From positions 2,914,001 to 2,978,000 of the forward strand of contig NZ_JACHMO010000001.1 in assembly GCF_014205015.1 (NCBI RefSeq): DNA of 64,000 nt, in the 5' to 3' direction. Positions 41,846 to 49,648 of this stretch are shown piece by piece (the first letter of the stretch is position 1; each line of letters opens with the position of its first letter). Both the position numbers and the translations under genes were made by a program. A model generated the notes under the pieces. That model was not told the DNA's origin and did not search any database. It was given only the letters and a program-made list of their open reading frames with translations. Source of the DNA: Saccharothrix ecbatanensis (lineage in GTDB: Bacteria; Actinomycetota; Actinomycetes; Mycobacteriales; Pseudonocardiaceae).

Positions 41846-43189
41846 TCAGCCGGTCGCGGGGCCGGTCCAGCCGGTGGGGACGTGGCCGACGCGCACCCGC
41901 TGCGGGTGGTCGCCGACCGGCACCGAGACGATCTTGCGACCGGTGGCGAAGTCGATCGCGGTGACCTGGTCCGCGCCGCTCTCCGAGATCACGCAACTGC
42001 GCCCGTCACCGCTGACCGTCGCCCAGTAGGGCTTGGCGGCGGGCACGAGCGGGCCTTCACGCAAGGTCGCCCGGTCCACGACCACGGCGTAGTCGTCCAT
42101 CGTCCCGGCGACGCACAGCTTGTCGCCGGCCGGGCTCATCGCCATGCCGTGGTGGCGAGAGTCGTTGACCCAGGTGGTGCGGTCCTCGCTGGTGGCCGGG
42201 TTCTTCGGCAGTTCCTTGTGGCGGGTGATGCGGTCGGCGGCCACGTCGTACTCCAGGAAGCCGTGGTGGAACGACACCTGGAAGTACAGCTTGGACTCGT
42301 CGGGGGTGAACGCCACCGGCCGCAGGGCGTCGGACAGGTCGGGCCGGCCGAACGCGTCCAGGCGCTGCCTCATGTCGATCACCTTCAGCTGCCGGAACGT
42401 GCCGGCGTCGACGACGGTGATGCGGCGGTCGCCCTTGGTGAAGTCGAACACCGGGTCATCCAGCGCGGTGTTCACCTCGCCGATGGACATGTTCCACAGG
42501 TGCCGGCCGCCGTCGGTGAACACGTTCTCGTGCGGCTTGTCACCGGTGGCGAACGAGCCGAGTTGGCGGCCGGTCGCGATGTCGAGCACATGCACCGTGT
42601 TGGACGTCGAGGCGGACACCGCGATCCGGCGGCCGTCCGGTGAGACGGCCATGTGGTCGGAGCGGAAGCCGGAGACCGGGAACCGCCACCTGATGCGGCC
42701 GGTGGCCAGGTCGATCGAGACCACGTCGGCGAAGCTGGGGCGGGACGCGACGACGGCGGTGCCGTCCGGCGTGGTGAACATGTCGTCCACGAACTGGTCG
42801 TGGCCCTCGCCGGGACCGGACCGGATGCCGAGGAAGTAGGCCAGTTTGACCGGGTTGAGGTAGATCTCCCACAGCCGCTCCTCCCGGTCCGGGATGACGT
42901 TCACCCGGCCGATGCGGGCGAAGTCGCCGCTGGCGGCGATCACGTCGGCGGTGCCGTCCCAGTTGTTGCCGACGAACATGACCTGGCGGAGGGCGGCGTT
43001 TGAGGGCTGGGCGACGGCAGGTGCGGCGGTTGCGTGTGCGGCGGTTGCCGGTTCGGCGATGGCAGGCGCGGCTGTTGCCTGTGCGGCGGTTGCCTGTGCG
43101 GCGATGGCGGGTGTGGTGGCGGCCAGGGCGGCGGCTGCGATCACGCCGAGCAGACGTGTGCGGCCACCGTGCTTCCGCCCTTTCGACAT
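41846..43189 (-). CDS. Secreted YncE-like beta-propeller protein
   Basis: A 447-residue exported protein. An N-terminal signal (RTRLLGVIAAAALAATTPAI) runs into a low-complexity Ala/Thr/Pro stretch (about 30-65), then a seven-bladed YVTN/YncE-type propeller with repeated units such as DVVSIDLATGRIRWRFPVSG, MAVSPDGRRIAVSAS and NTVHVLDIATGRQLGSF. Such proteins often bind ligands or other proteins outside the cell; no catalytic site is evident. ATG 43187-43189 follows AAGGAATCC, preferred over a GTG five codons earlier. Confidence 0.82.
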   Translation of the reverse strand: MSKGRKHGGRTRLLGVIAAAALAATTPAIAAQATAAQATAAPAIAEPATAAHATAAPAVAQPSNAALRQVMFVGNNWDGTADVIAASGDFARIGRVNVIPDREERLWEIYLNPVKLAYFLGIRSGPGEGHDQFVDDMFTTPDGTAVVASRPSFADVVSIDLATGRIRWRFPVSGFRSDHMAVSPDGRRIAVSASTSNTVHVLDIATGRQLGSFATGDKPHENVFTDGGRHLWNMSIGEVNTALDDPVFDFTKGDRRITVVDAGTFRQLKVIDMRQRLDAFGRPDLSDALRPVAFTPDESKLYFQVSFHHGFLEYDVAADRITRHKELPKNPATSEDRTTWVNDSRHHGMAMSPAGDKLCVAGTMDDYAVVVDRATLREGPLVPAAKPYWATVSGDGRSCVISESGADQVTAIDFATGRKIVSVPVGDHPQRVRVGHVPTGWTGPATG

Positions 43190-43446
43190 GGATTCCTTGC
43201 TCACGAGAACTCCCCACGCCGGAGTTACCAGTCAGTAGCCAGGCATACCAGTCGTCGCACGTCTGCGGTAGGGCCGCTCTGCGGGTCAGCGGTGTCCGGT
43301 TGAGATCACCATCACTGGACTGGGCGAATTCTTGTCGACGGGTAATGCCGGTGCCATGCTCCAGCCATGAGACTCGGGGGCGGTTTCGCGGTCGACCATG
43401 GGCCGGCCGGATCGACAGGACTGCCGTTCACCGAGGCGGCCGGCGC

Positions 43447-44154
43447 GTGAACCCGCTGCTGATGCCGATCGTCGCCGCCCAGGGGATCTGGGCCCGGAAG
43501 TCGATCAAGATCCTGCCGCCGGCCGCCGGTCCGACCACGGGGTCGGCGGGTGACACCGCCGGAGGTACGGCCGTGCGCCTGGCGGTCCTGGGTGAGTCGA
43601 CGGCGGCGGGCTGCGGGGTCGACGCGCACGACGACGGGTTCCCCGGCAGCCTGGCCCGCACGATCGCGGAACGCACCGATCGGCCCGTCACGTGGGAAGC
43701 GATCGGTCAAGACGGCGCGACGGCACGGCGGATCCGCTACAAGCTCCTCCCCCGGCTCGGCGAAGACCTCACCGTCGCGGTGCTCCTCGCGGGCGTGAAC
43801 GACGTGCTCGGCCGACGCAGCCCGGCGCAGTGGACGGAAGACCTCGGCGCGGTCGTGGACGAGCTCGGCAAGCGGGCCGAACACGTTGTGGTGGCGGGGA
43901 TTCCGCCGTTCATGGCGTTCCCGTCACTGCCGGGCACGCTGCGCCGCTACCTCTCCCAACGCGCGGAAGCCCTCGACGCGGCGTCCCGGCGGGTGTGCGC
44001 GGAGCGGCCGGGCGCGTTGTGGATCGGTTCGGCCGACATCATGCCGGTCGGCCCGGACTTCTTCTCCGAGGACCGCTTCCACCCGTCGGCGTACGGCTAC
44101 CTCCGCTGGGCACAGGGCATCGCCGACCACCTCCCGCTCACCGCCGCTGCCTGA
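43447..44154 (+). CDS. SGNH/GDSL-family hydrolase
   Basis: A 235-residue esterase-like protein of the SGNH fold. Block I is LAVLGESTAAGCGVD with the nucleophile Ser (about 46-60), block III is LLAGVNDVLG with the oxyanion Asn (about 112-121), and block V is DRFHPSAYGYLRWA with the catalytic Asp-His (about 208-221). There is a hydrophobic N-terminus but no clear cleavable signal. Start GTG 43447 has only a weak ribosome-binding site. The 257-bp gap before it (43190-43446) shows no gene. The next gene starts 1 bp after the stop. Confidence 0.85.
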   Translation: MNPLLMPIVAAQGIWARKSIKILPPAAGPTTGSAGDTAGGTAVRLAVLGESTAAGCGVDAHDDGFPGSLARTIAERTDRPVTWEAIGQDGATARRIRYKLLPRLGEDLTVAVLLAGVNDVLGRRSPAQWTEDLGAVVDELGKRAEHVVVAGIPPFMAFPSLPGTLRRYLSQRAEALDAASRRVCAERPGALWIGSADIMPVGPDFFSEDRFHPSAYGYLRWAQGIADHLPLTAAA

Positions 44155-44155
44155 C

Positions 44156-44611
44156 GTGGACACCGACCTCCCGTACGTGGACGAGCACAGCGTGCTCGTC
44201 CCGGCCCCGCCGATGGCCGTGTGGCACAGCCTCGCCTCCGTGATGACGCGCTCTCGGGCCGACGGCAACGAGGCACTGGGACTGCTGCTGGCCACGGAAC
44301 CGCGCCGGGCCACCGGGACGCCGTTCGAGGTGGGCTCGACCATCGCCGGGTTCGCGGTGACGGCGGCCGTGCCCGGACAGCTCCTGGAACTCAGCGGACG
44401 GCACCGGTTCTCGCGGTACCGGCTGGTGATGACCCTGGCGGAGCAGGCGGGCGGAACGCTGCTCAGCGCACGCACCTACGCGCTGTTCCCCGGACCGCAC
44501 GGTTTCCTGTACCGGCAGCTGGTCATCCGGACCGGCGGGCACCGCCTCGTCATGGCGGGCCTGCTCCGCTCGGTGCGCCACCACGCCGCGAAGAACCGCT
44601 CTGTGGCTTGA
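44156..44611 (+). CDS. SRPBCC-family protein
   Basis: A 151-residue protein of the START/Bet v1-like (SRPBCC) superfamily. Typical features are VDEHSVLVPAPPMAVWHSLA at the N-terminus, the beta-strand SGRHRFSRYRLVMTLAEQAGG and a long C-terminal helix (HRLVMAGLLRSVRHHAAK). It likely binds a hydrophobic ligand. It begins at GTG 44156, one base after the SGNH hydrolase stop, so the two are co-transcribed. Its stop codon lies in the first unit of a 20-bp tandem repeat. Confidence 0.75.
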   Translation: MDTDLPYVDEHSVLVPAPPMAVWHSLASVMTRSRADGNEALGLLLATEPRRATGTPFEVGSTIAGFAVTAAVPGQLLELSGRHRFSRYRLVMTLAEQAGGTLLSARTYALFPGPHGFLYRQLVIRTGGHRLVMAGLLRSVRHHAAKNRSVA

Positions 44612-44660
44612 CCTGGAGCGTCGTGGCTTGACCTGGAGCGTCGTGGCTTGACCTGGAGCG
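44603..44660 (+). repeat. Three 20-bp tandem repeats feeding into a promoter
   Basis: GTGGCTTGACCTGGAGCGTC occurs at 44603-44622 and 44623-44642, and its first 18 bases recur at 44643-44660. Each unit contains TTGACC and half of the palindrome used by the promoter at 44648-44678. The first unit includes the stop codon of the SRPBCC gene. Confidence 0.9.
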
Positions 44661-44678
44661 CGCTCCAGGATCTAGCGT
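44648..44678 (+). promoter_or_regulatory. MerR-type promoter with 19-bp spacer
   Basis: TTGACC (44648-44653) and TAGCGT (44673-44678) are separated by 19 bp, the overlong spacing used by MerR-family activators. The spacer is centred on CCTGGAGCGCGCTCCAGG (44652-44669), a perfect 18-bp palindrome. No MerR gene is in this window. The downstream gene is an LLM-class oxidoreductase. Confidence 0.75.
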
Positions 44679-44720
44679 CCCGGCCGTAGGTCACGGGGCA
44701 GTTGGAGAACGGAGCACGGC

Positions 44721-45596
44721 GTGCGTCTTGGTGTGCACATCAGCAGGTTCAACCAGGGTGCGGCCCGACTCGGTCCCGATCTGGCCGCCGCCTGCGTCGC
44801 AGCCGAGGCGGCCGGGGTTTCGTGGCTGTCGGCCATGGACCACTACTTCCAGATGGAGGGCAACGGCAGCCCCGATGACGCGATGCCGGAGTGCTACACG
44901 ACCCTCGGCTTCCTCGCCGCGCACACCTCCACGATCCAGTTGGGCGCGCTCGTCACCGGTGTCACCTACCGCCACCCCGGGCTGCTGGCGAAGATCGTGA
45001 CCACGCTCGACGTGCTGTCCGGTGGCCGGGCGACCCTCGGCATCGGGGCCGCCTGGTACGAGCGTGAGCACCGTGGCCTGGGCGTGCCGTTCCCGCCGTT
45101 GGCCGAGCGCTTCGAACGCCTGGAGGAGACGCTCCGGATCTGCCATCAGATGTGGGACGCGGACGACAACGGGCCGTTCGACGGCAAGCACTACCGCCTG
45201 GCCGAGACGCTGTGCTCACCCGCGCCGCTGAGCACGCCGCACCCGGAGATCATGATCGGCGGCAACGGCGAGCTGAAGACGCTCCGGCTGGCCGCCCGCT
45301 ACGCCGACGCCTGCAACTTCCTCGTGCCGAGCCCCGCGGAGGTCGCGCACAAGCTCGACGTGCTGCGCCGCCACTGCGACGACGTCGGCCGCGACTACGC
45401 GGACATCCGCAAGACCACGGTGTACCTCGGGAGCACACCGAAGGACGGCGATGTCGACGCGTTCGCCAAGGAACTGGCCGACTACTCGGGGCTGGGCCTC
45501 GACACCGTCGTCGTGATGGCGCCGGACGGCGACCTGGCCGAGTGGATCGAACGCGTCGTCGCCCCGACCACCGAACGGGTGGCGGAGGTCGACTGA
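44721..45596 (+). CDS. LLM-class (F420-dependent-type) oxidoreductase
   Basis: A 291-residue TIM-barrel flavin/F420 enzyme of the luciferase-like family. Landmarks are GVHISRFNQG at strand 1, YTTLGFLAAHTSTIQLGALV, GVTYRHPGLLAKIVTTLDVL, then SGGRATLGIGAAWYEREHRG (about 92-120) and PEIMIGGNGELKTLRLAARY. The GIGAAWYExEH block is typical of F420-using actinobacterial members. It probably reduces or oxidises a hydrophobic or xenobiotic substrate. Start GTG 44721; the MerR-type promoter suggests induction by a small molecule. Confidence 0.9.
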   Translation: MRLGVHISRFNQGAARLGPDLAAACVAAEAAGVSWLSAMDHYFQMEGNGSPDDAMPECYTTLGFLAAHTSTIQLGALVTGVTYRHPGLLAKIVTTLDVLSGGRATLGIGAAWYEREHRGLGVPFPPLAERFERLEETLRICHQMWDADDNGPFDGKHYRLAETLCSPAPLSTPHPEIMIGGNGELKTLRLAARYADACNFLVPSPAEVAHKLDVLRRHCDDVGRDYADIRKTTVYLGSTPKDGDVDAFAKELADYSGLGLDTVVVMAPDGDLAEWIERVVAPTTERVAEVD

Positions 45597-45677
45597 AGGA
45601 CTACTTGGAGATGCGCTCCGACGTGCCGACCGGTGGACTGGTCCGACTTCCGGTGACCACGACGAGGAGGGACCGCG

Positions 45678-46292
45678 GTGGACGAGCGCATTCGCGCCAA
45701 GTGGGACGAGTTCGCGCCGACGTACGACCGGTCCATCGGCGTGTTCGAACGGCTCCAGTTCGGCGGCGGGCGGGAGTGGGTCTGTTCACGGGCCGAGGGC
45801 GACGTGCTGGAGGTAGCCATCGGGACCGGCCTCAACCTGCGGCACTACCCGCCCGGCGTCCGGCTGACCGGCCTGGACTTCAGCCCCGCCATGCTCGACC
45901 GGGCCCGCGCCCGTGCCGCCGAACTCGGCTTGGACGTCACGTTGAGGGAGGGTGACGCCCAAGCCCTCCCGTTCGCCGACGCGTCGTTCGACACGGTCGT
46001 CTGCACGCTCGGGCTGTGCGGTGTCCCCGACGAACGCGGCGCGCTGGCCGAGATGCACCGGGTGCTGCGCCCGGGAGGAACGCTGCTCCTCCTGGACCAC
46101 ATCGGCAGCCACCACGGCGTGATCAACTTCGGCCAGCGCCTGCTGGACCGGATCACCGTGCCGATGATCGGCGACCACCAGACCCGCCGCCCCCTGCCGC
46201 TGGTAGTGGAAGCGGGTTTCACGGTCGTGCGCAGCGAACGGCTCAAGCTCGGCACGGTAGAACGCGTCGCCGCCGTCAAACCGTCCGTGTGA
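45678..46292 (+). CDS. Class I SAM-dependent methyltransferase
   Basis: A 204-residue methyltransferase. SAM binding is shown by VLEVAIGTGLNLRHYP (about 43-58), LTGLDFSPAMLDRAR and GDAQALPFADASFDTVVCTL (about 93-112), with the typical HRVLRPGGTLLLLDH strand. The pattern is close to UbiE/MenG-type and phosphatidylethanolamine-methyltransferase-like enzymes. Substrate unknown. GAGGAGGGACC precedes GTG 45678, 81 bp after the LLM gene, so co-transcription is possible. Confidence 0.9.
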   Translation: MDERIRAKWDEFAPTYDRSIGVFERLQFGGGREWVCSRAEGDVLEVAIGTGLNLRHYPPGVRLTGLDFSPAMLDRARARAAELGLDVTLREGDAQALPFADASFDTVVCTLGLCGVPDERGALAEMHRVLRPGGTLLLLDHIGSHHGVINFGQRLLDRITVPMIGDHQTRRPLPLVVEAGFTVVRSERLKLGTVERVAAVKPSV

Positions 46293-46305
46293 GACGGGGG
46301 CTGCC

Positions 46306-47853
46306 TCAGATGTCGCGGAACGTGGTGATCTCCGCGCCGAGCTGGTTGAGCCGGTCGGCGAGCTGTTCGTAGCCGCGGTTGATGACGTAGACGTTGCGCA
46401 GCACCGAGGTCCCCTTCGCGGCGAGCATCGCGAGCAGCACCACCACCGCCGGCCGCAGCGCGGGCGGACAGATGACCTCCGCGCCAGACCAGTGGGTCGG
46501 ACCCTCGACGTAGACGCGGTGCGGGTCGAGCAGGGTGACCTTGCCGCCCAGCTTGGTGAGCTCGGTCAGGTACAGCGCGCGGTTCTCGTACACCCAGTCG
46601 TGGATCAGGGTCGAACCGTGCGCCGTCGCGGCGATGAGGGCGAAGAACGGCAGGTTGTCGATGTTCAGGCCGGGGAACGGCATCGGGTGGATCTTGTCGA
46701 TGGGCGCGCGCAGCGTCGACGGCCGCACGACGACGTCCACGAGCCTGGTCCGGCCGTTGGCCGCCGGGTACTCGGCGGACCGGTCGTAGTCCAGGCCCAT
46801 CTCCTCCAGCAGGGCCAGCTCGATCTCCATGAACTCGATCGGCACCCGCCGGACGGTGATCTCCGAGGACGTCACGATCGCGGCCGCGATCAGGCTCATG
46901 GCCTCGATCGGGTCCTCGGACGGCGCGTAGTCGAGGTCGCGGTCGAGCCGCTCGACACCGTGCACGGTGAGCGTGGTGGTGCCGATGCCGTCGATGCGCA
47001 CACCGAGGTCCGTGAGGAAGAAGCACAGGTCCTGCACCATGTAGTTCGGGCTGGCGTTGCGGATCACGGTGACGCCGTCGTGGCGGGCGGCGGCCATCAG
47101 CGCGTTCTCGGTCACCGTGTCGCCGCGTTCGGTCAGCACGATGGGACGTCGCGGCCCGGCCTCGCGGTCCACCACGACCTGGTAGCGACCGGCCGCGGCT
47201 TTGACCACCAGGCCGAACGGCCGCAGAGCCACCATGTGCGGCTCCACCGTGCGCGTGCCGAGAGCGCAGCCGCCCGCGTAGGGCAGCTCGAAGGTGTCCT
47301 GGTGGTGCAGGAGCGGTCCCAGCATCATGATGATGCTGCGCGTGCGCCGGGCCGCCTCGACGTCGATTCCGTCCAGGTTCAGCTTCTTCGGCGGCACGAC
47401 CTCCAGGTCGTTGTCGTCGTTGAGCCACCGGGTCCGCACCCCGATGCTGTTCAGCACTTCCAGGATGCGGTTGACCTCCTCGATGCGGGCGACCTTGCGC
47501 AGCGTCGTCCGGCCCGAGTTGAGCAGCGCGGCGCACAGCAGCGCCACCCCGGCGTTCTTGCTGGTCTTGACGCTGATGGAGCCGGACAACGTGCGGCCGC
47601 CGGTGACGCGCAGGTGCAGCGGCGCCGCCTGGCCGAGCGTCACGATGCCGGAGTCGAGCGCCTCGCTGATCCGCGAGAGCATCTCCATGCTCAGGTTCTG
47701 GTTGCCGCGTTCGATCCGGTTGATCGCGCTCTGACTGGTCGACACGGCGGCCGCCAGCTGCGCCTGCGTCCAACCCCGGTGCCGCCGCGAGTCGCGGATG
47801 AGGTTGCCGATCTGGGTCAGGTACGGCTTGGCGCTGTCGAGATCACTAGTCAC
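46306..47853 (-). CDS. MurA-like UDP-GlcNAc enolpyruvyl transferase with N-terminal Xre HTH
   Basis: A 515-residue fusion. Residues about 12-70 form an Xre/Cro helix-turn-helix (IGNLIRDSRRHRGWTQAQLA, then STSQSAINRIERG). Residues about 82-515 are an EPSP-synthase-fold MurA domain with KTSKNAGVALL (the Lys-Asn pair), YAGGCALGTRTVEPHM carrying the fosfomycin-target Cys, and the C-terminal EDPIEAMSLIAAAIV. The transferase would make the first committed peptidoglycan precursor, while the HTH suggests control by DNA binding. GTG 47853 has no ribosome-binding site; a perfect palindrome lies 11 bp upstream. Confidence 0.93.
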   Translation of the reverse strand: MTSDLDSAKPYLTQIGNLIRDSRRHRGWTQAQLAAAVSTSQSAINRIERGNQNLSMEMLSRISEALDSGIVTLGQAAPLHLRVTGGRTLSGSISVKTSKNAGVALLCAALLNSGRTTLRKVARIEEVNRILEVLNSIGVRTRWLNDDNDLEVVPPKKLNLDGIDVEAARRTRSIIMMLGPLLHHQDTFELPYAGGCALGTRTVEPHMVALRPFGLVVKAAAGRYQVVVDREAGPRRPIVLTERGDTVTENALMAAARHDGVTVIRNASPNYMVQDLCFFLTDLGVRIDGIGTTTLTVHGVERLDRDLDYAPSEDPIEAMSLIAAAIVTSSEITVRRVPIEFMEIELALLEEMGLDYDRSAEYPAANGRTRLVDVVVRPSTLRAPIDKIHPMPFPGLNIDNLPFFALIAATAHGSTLIHDWVYENRALYLTELTKLGGKVTLLDPHRVYVEGPTHWSGAEVICPPALRPAVVVLLAMLAAKGTSVLRNVYVINRGYEQLADRLNQLGAEITTFRDI

Positions 47854-47863
47854 CTGGCGAACG

Positions 47864-47883
47864 TTATCTCATATCTGAGATAA
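47864..47883. promoter_or_regulatory. Perfect palindrome upstream of the HTH-MurA gene
   Basis: TTATCTCATATCTGAGATAA has 8-bp perfect arms and a 4-bp centre. It overlaps the last codons and stop of the upstream hydrolase gene and lies 11 bp before the HTH-MurA start. It is a strong candidate target for that protein's own Xre domain. Confidence 0.7.
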
Positions 47884-48685
47884 CCGAGTCGGCGAGGTGG
47901 CGGCGGAACCACGTGACCAGGCCGGCGTCCACCTCGCGGGCCAGTGGCAGCTGTGGCGCGGGCTCGATGCCGGGTTCGTCGGCGAGCGGGTGCGCCAGGC
48001 CGGGGATGGACAGCAGTTCGGAGCGCTCACCCAGGGCGTCGGCAAGGCTGAGCGCGTCGGCACGCAGCCCCGGGTGATCGAGTTCGCCGCTGACGACCAG
48101 CAGCGGCGCGCGGCCGGCGATGGCGTCCGCCTTGGCCAGGAAGTCCAAGCTGTCGACGGCTTTCTCCGACTCGGCGTCATACGGGTAGTCGCCGGGGAAC
48201 AGGTCCACTACGGACCGCATCCGGATCGCGGCGTTGACGACAGCACCGGCGAAGACCGGAACGTCGCTCTCGGCGAGAACGCGCAGCGCGACGGCCCCGC
48301 CCAGCGATCCGCCGAGCACGCCGATCGGGCCGTCGTCGACCGGCAGTTGCGCACGGATCGACTCCAGCGCGGCCGGGAACTCCTCGAAAGCCTGTCGGAC
48401 GAATGGGTACAGATAGGACATCAGCGGGTCCTTGCGCATCAACTCCACGACGGCGTCCGTGCTGCCGTCGACCATGCGCGCCCCGCACATCGGCATCCCC
48501 AGGTGCACCCGCCACGCGGGCAGGTCGTTCATCGGCAACGCGGCGGCGAACGCGGCGTCCGACCTCGGCGCGTCGAGCATGTGCCAGGTGACGATGAGCG
48601 GCGCGGGGACGTTGTCTGTAGAGGGAACGGGCGGCAGTGCGGTGAACGGCACGCCGGCGGCGGTGCCCGTGATCGGTGACTCCAT
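47864..48685 (-). CDS. Alpha/beta hydrolase
   Basis: A 273-residue serine hydrolase of the dienelactone-hydrolase/prolyl-oligopeptidase-like type. The nucleophile elbow is GVLGGSLGGAVAL (about 121-133), the acid region is PLLVVSGELDHPGL (about 194-207) and the catalytic His lies in IPGLAHPLADEPG (about 227-239). Substrate unknown. The gene ends within the palindrome upstream of HTH-MurA, only 10 bp before that gene's start, so the two may be co-transcribed. Confidence 0.88.
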   Translation of the reverse strand: MESPITGTAAGVPFTALPPVPSTDNVPAPLIVTWHMLDAPRSDAAFAAALPMNDLPAWRVHLGMPMCGARMVDGSTDAVVELMRKDPLMSYLYPFVRQAFEEFPAALESIRAQLPVDDGPIGVLGGSLGGAVALRVLAESDVPVFAGAVVNAAIRMRSVVDLFPGDYPYDAESEKAVDSLDFLAKADAIAGRAPLLVVSGELDHPGLRADALSLADALGERSELLSIPGLAHPLADEPGIEPAPQLPLAREVDAGLVTWFRRHLADSVISDMR

Positions 48686-48795
48686 GCGGCCACGGTAGGA
48701 CGACGGCCGCGTGCGCGGAATCGGTTACGCCACCGGCGGAATCGACGCGGCGAGCCAACAGCGGGGGCGGACGGGTGCTGCCCTCACGAGGGTCC

Positions 48796-49542
48796 TCAGG
48801 CCTCTTTAAAACGCACGTAGTACCCCCTGTGCGTGAACATCGCGGCGAACTGCGGGTTGTCGGAATAGCCGCTGCTGCAACACGCGTAGTGGACCTGCGT
48901 GTGCCCGTCGGCCGCCGCCCGTTCCACAAGCACGCGCAGCGGCGTCGGTGCGTCGACCGTGATCGGTGAACCCTGGATCGACAGGCCGTCCGGCGGCCGG
49001 ACCGTGTAGTCGACCACTTCCTGCCCGGCGGTGAAGGTCCACGGGTACCCGGCGGGCATGGGTTCGACCTTGGCCGAGTCCGTCTGCTTCAACTCCAACT
49101 CGTCCGCGCGCGGTACCTGCCCGGTTTCGATCCGGTTCGCCACGGCGTTGTCCAGGTAAGCGCCGTTGGGCGCGTACATCCTCACCGTCATGTTCTGCGG
49201 CACCGTGAACGTCCCGCGCTTCGTGCGCCGCTCGGTGGCCAGGTGACCTTCACTGAACCTGCCGTGCCCGCTGACCACCGCGCCGTACTCGTCCTGCTGT
49301 TGCGCGGGCATGTCGAGGTCCATCCCCTCGGGAGCCTCCATGGAGGACAAAGAGGACAACGACGACATCGAGCTTTGCCTGCTCGCGCGCTGCACGGGCG
49401 TGAACATCTCCGCTACCGCCCGGTTGCCGATCTGCCGTTGCAGGTCGAGCACTTCCTGGTGTGGATGCCGGTGCGGTGCGGGGGCGTCCTGCCTGGCGGC
49501 TTCGTCCTCCGCCTTGTTCCGGTGGCGTCCGGACTTGTGCAC
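48796..49542 (-). CDS. Protein with eCIS-cargo-like leader motif and Stv-like (putative adhesin) domain
   Basis: A 248-residue protein. Residues about 29-55 contain VLDLQRQIGNRAVAEMF, then VQRA, the leader motif seen in DUF4157 and other proteins linked to extracellular contractile injection systems. A Ser-rich linker (SSMSSLSSLSSM) follows. From about residue 85, GAVVSGHGRFSEG, FTVPQNMTVRMYAPNGAYLD and a C-terminal HYACCSSGYSDN resemble the putative adhesin/toxin-associated Stv domain. No eCIS structural genes are in this window. GTG 49540-49542 follows AGGAGGAAGG. Confidence 0.65.
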   Translation of the reverse strand: MHKSGRHRNKAEDEAARQDAPAPHRHPHQEVLDLQRQIGNRAVAEMFTPVQRASRQSSMSSLSSLSSMEAPEGMDLDMPAQQQDEYGAVVSGHGRFSEGHLATERRTKRGTFTVPQNMTVRMYAPNGAYLDNAVANRIETGQVPRADELELKQTDSAKVEPMPAGYPWTFTAGQEVVDYTVRPPDGLSIQGSPITVDAPTPLRVLVERAAADGHTQVHYACCSSGYSDNPQFAAMFTHRGYYVRFKEA

Positions 49543-49648
49543 GACCGTTCCCCTTCCTCCTGGCGACACCGTCCATCGTGGTCGGTGCGCCAGGGCTTGG
49601 GAGGGGCCGTGAGGGCAACACAGCGGCAGGGCTATTGCCTGAACGGGA

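Noticed and set aside
45845..47773. Minus-strand frame overlapping HTH-MurA and the methyltransferase
   Set aside because: Arg/Gly/Ala-rich shadow in a different frame of real genes on both strands.
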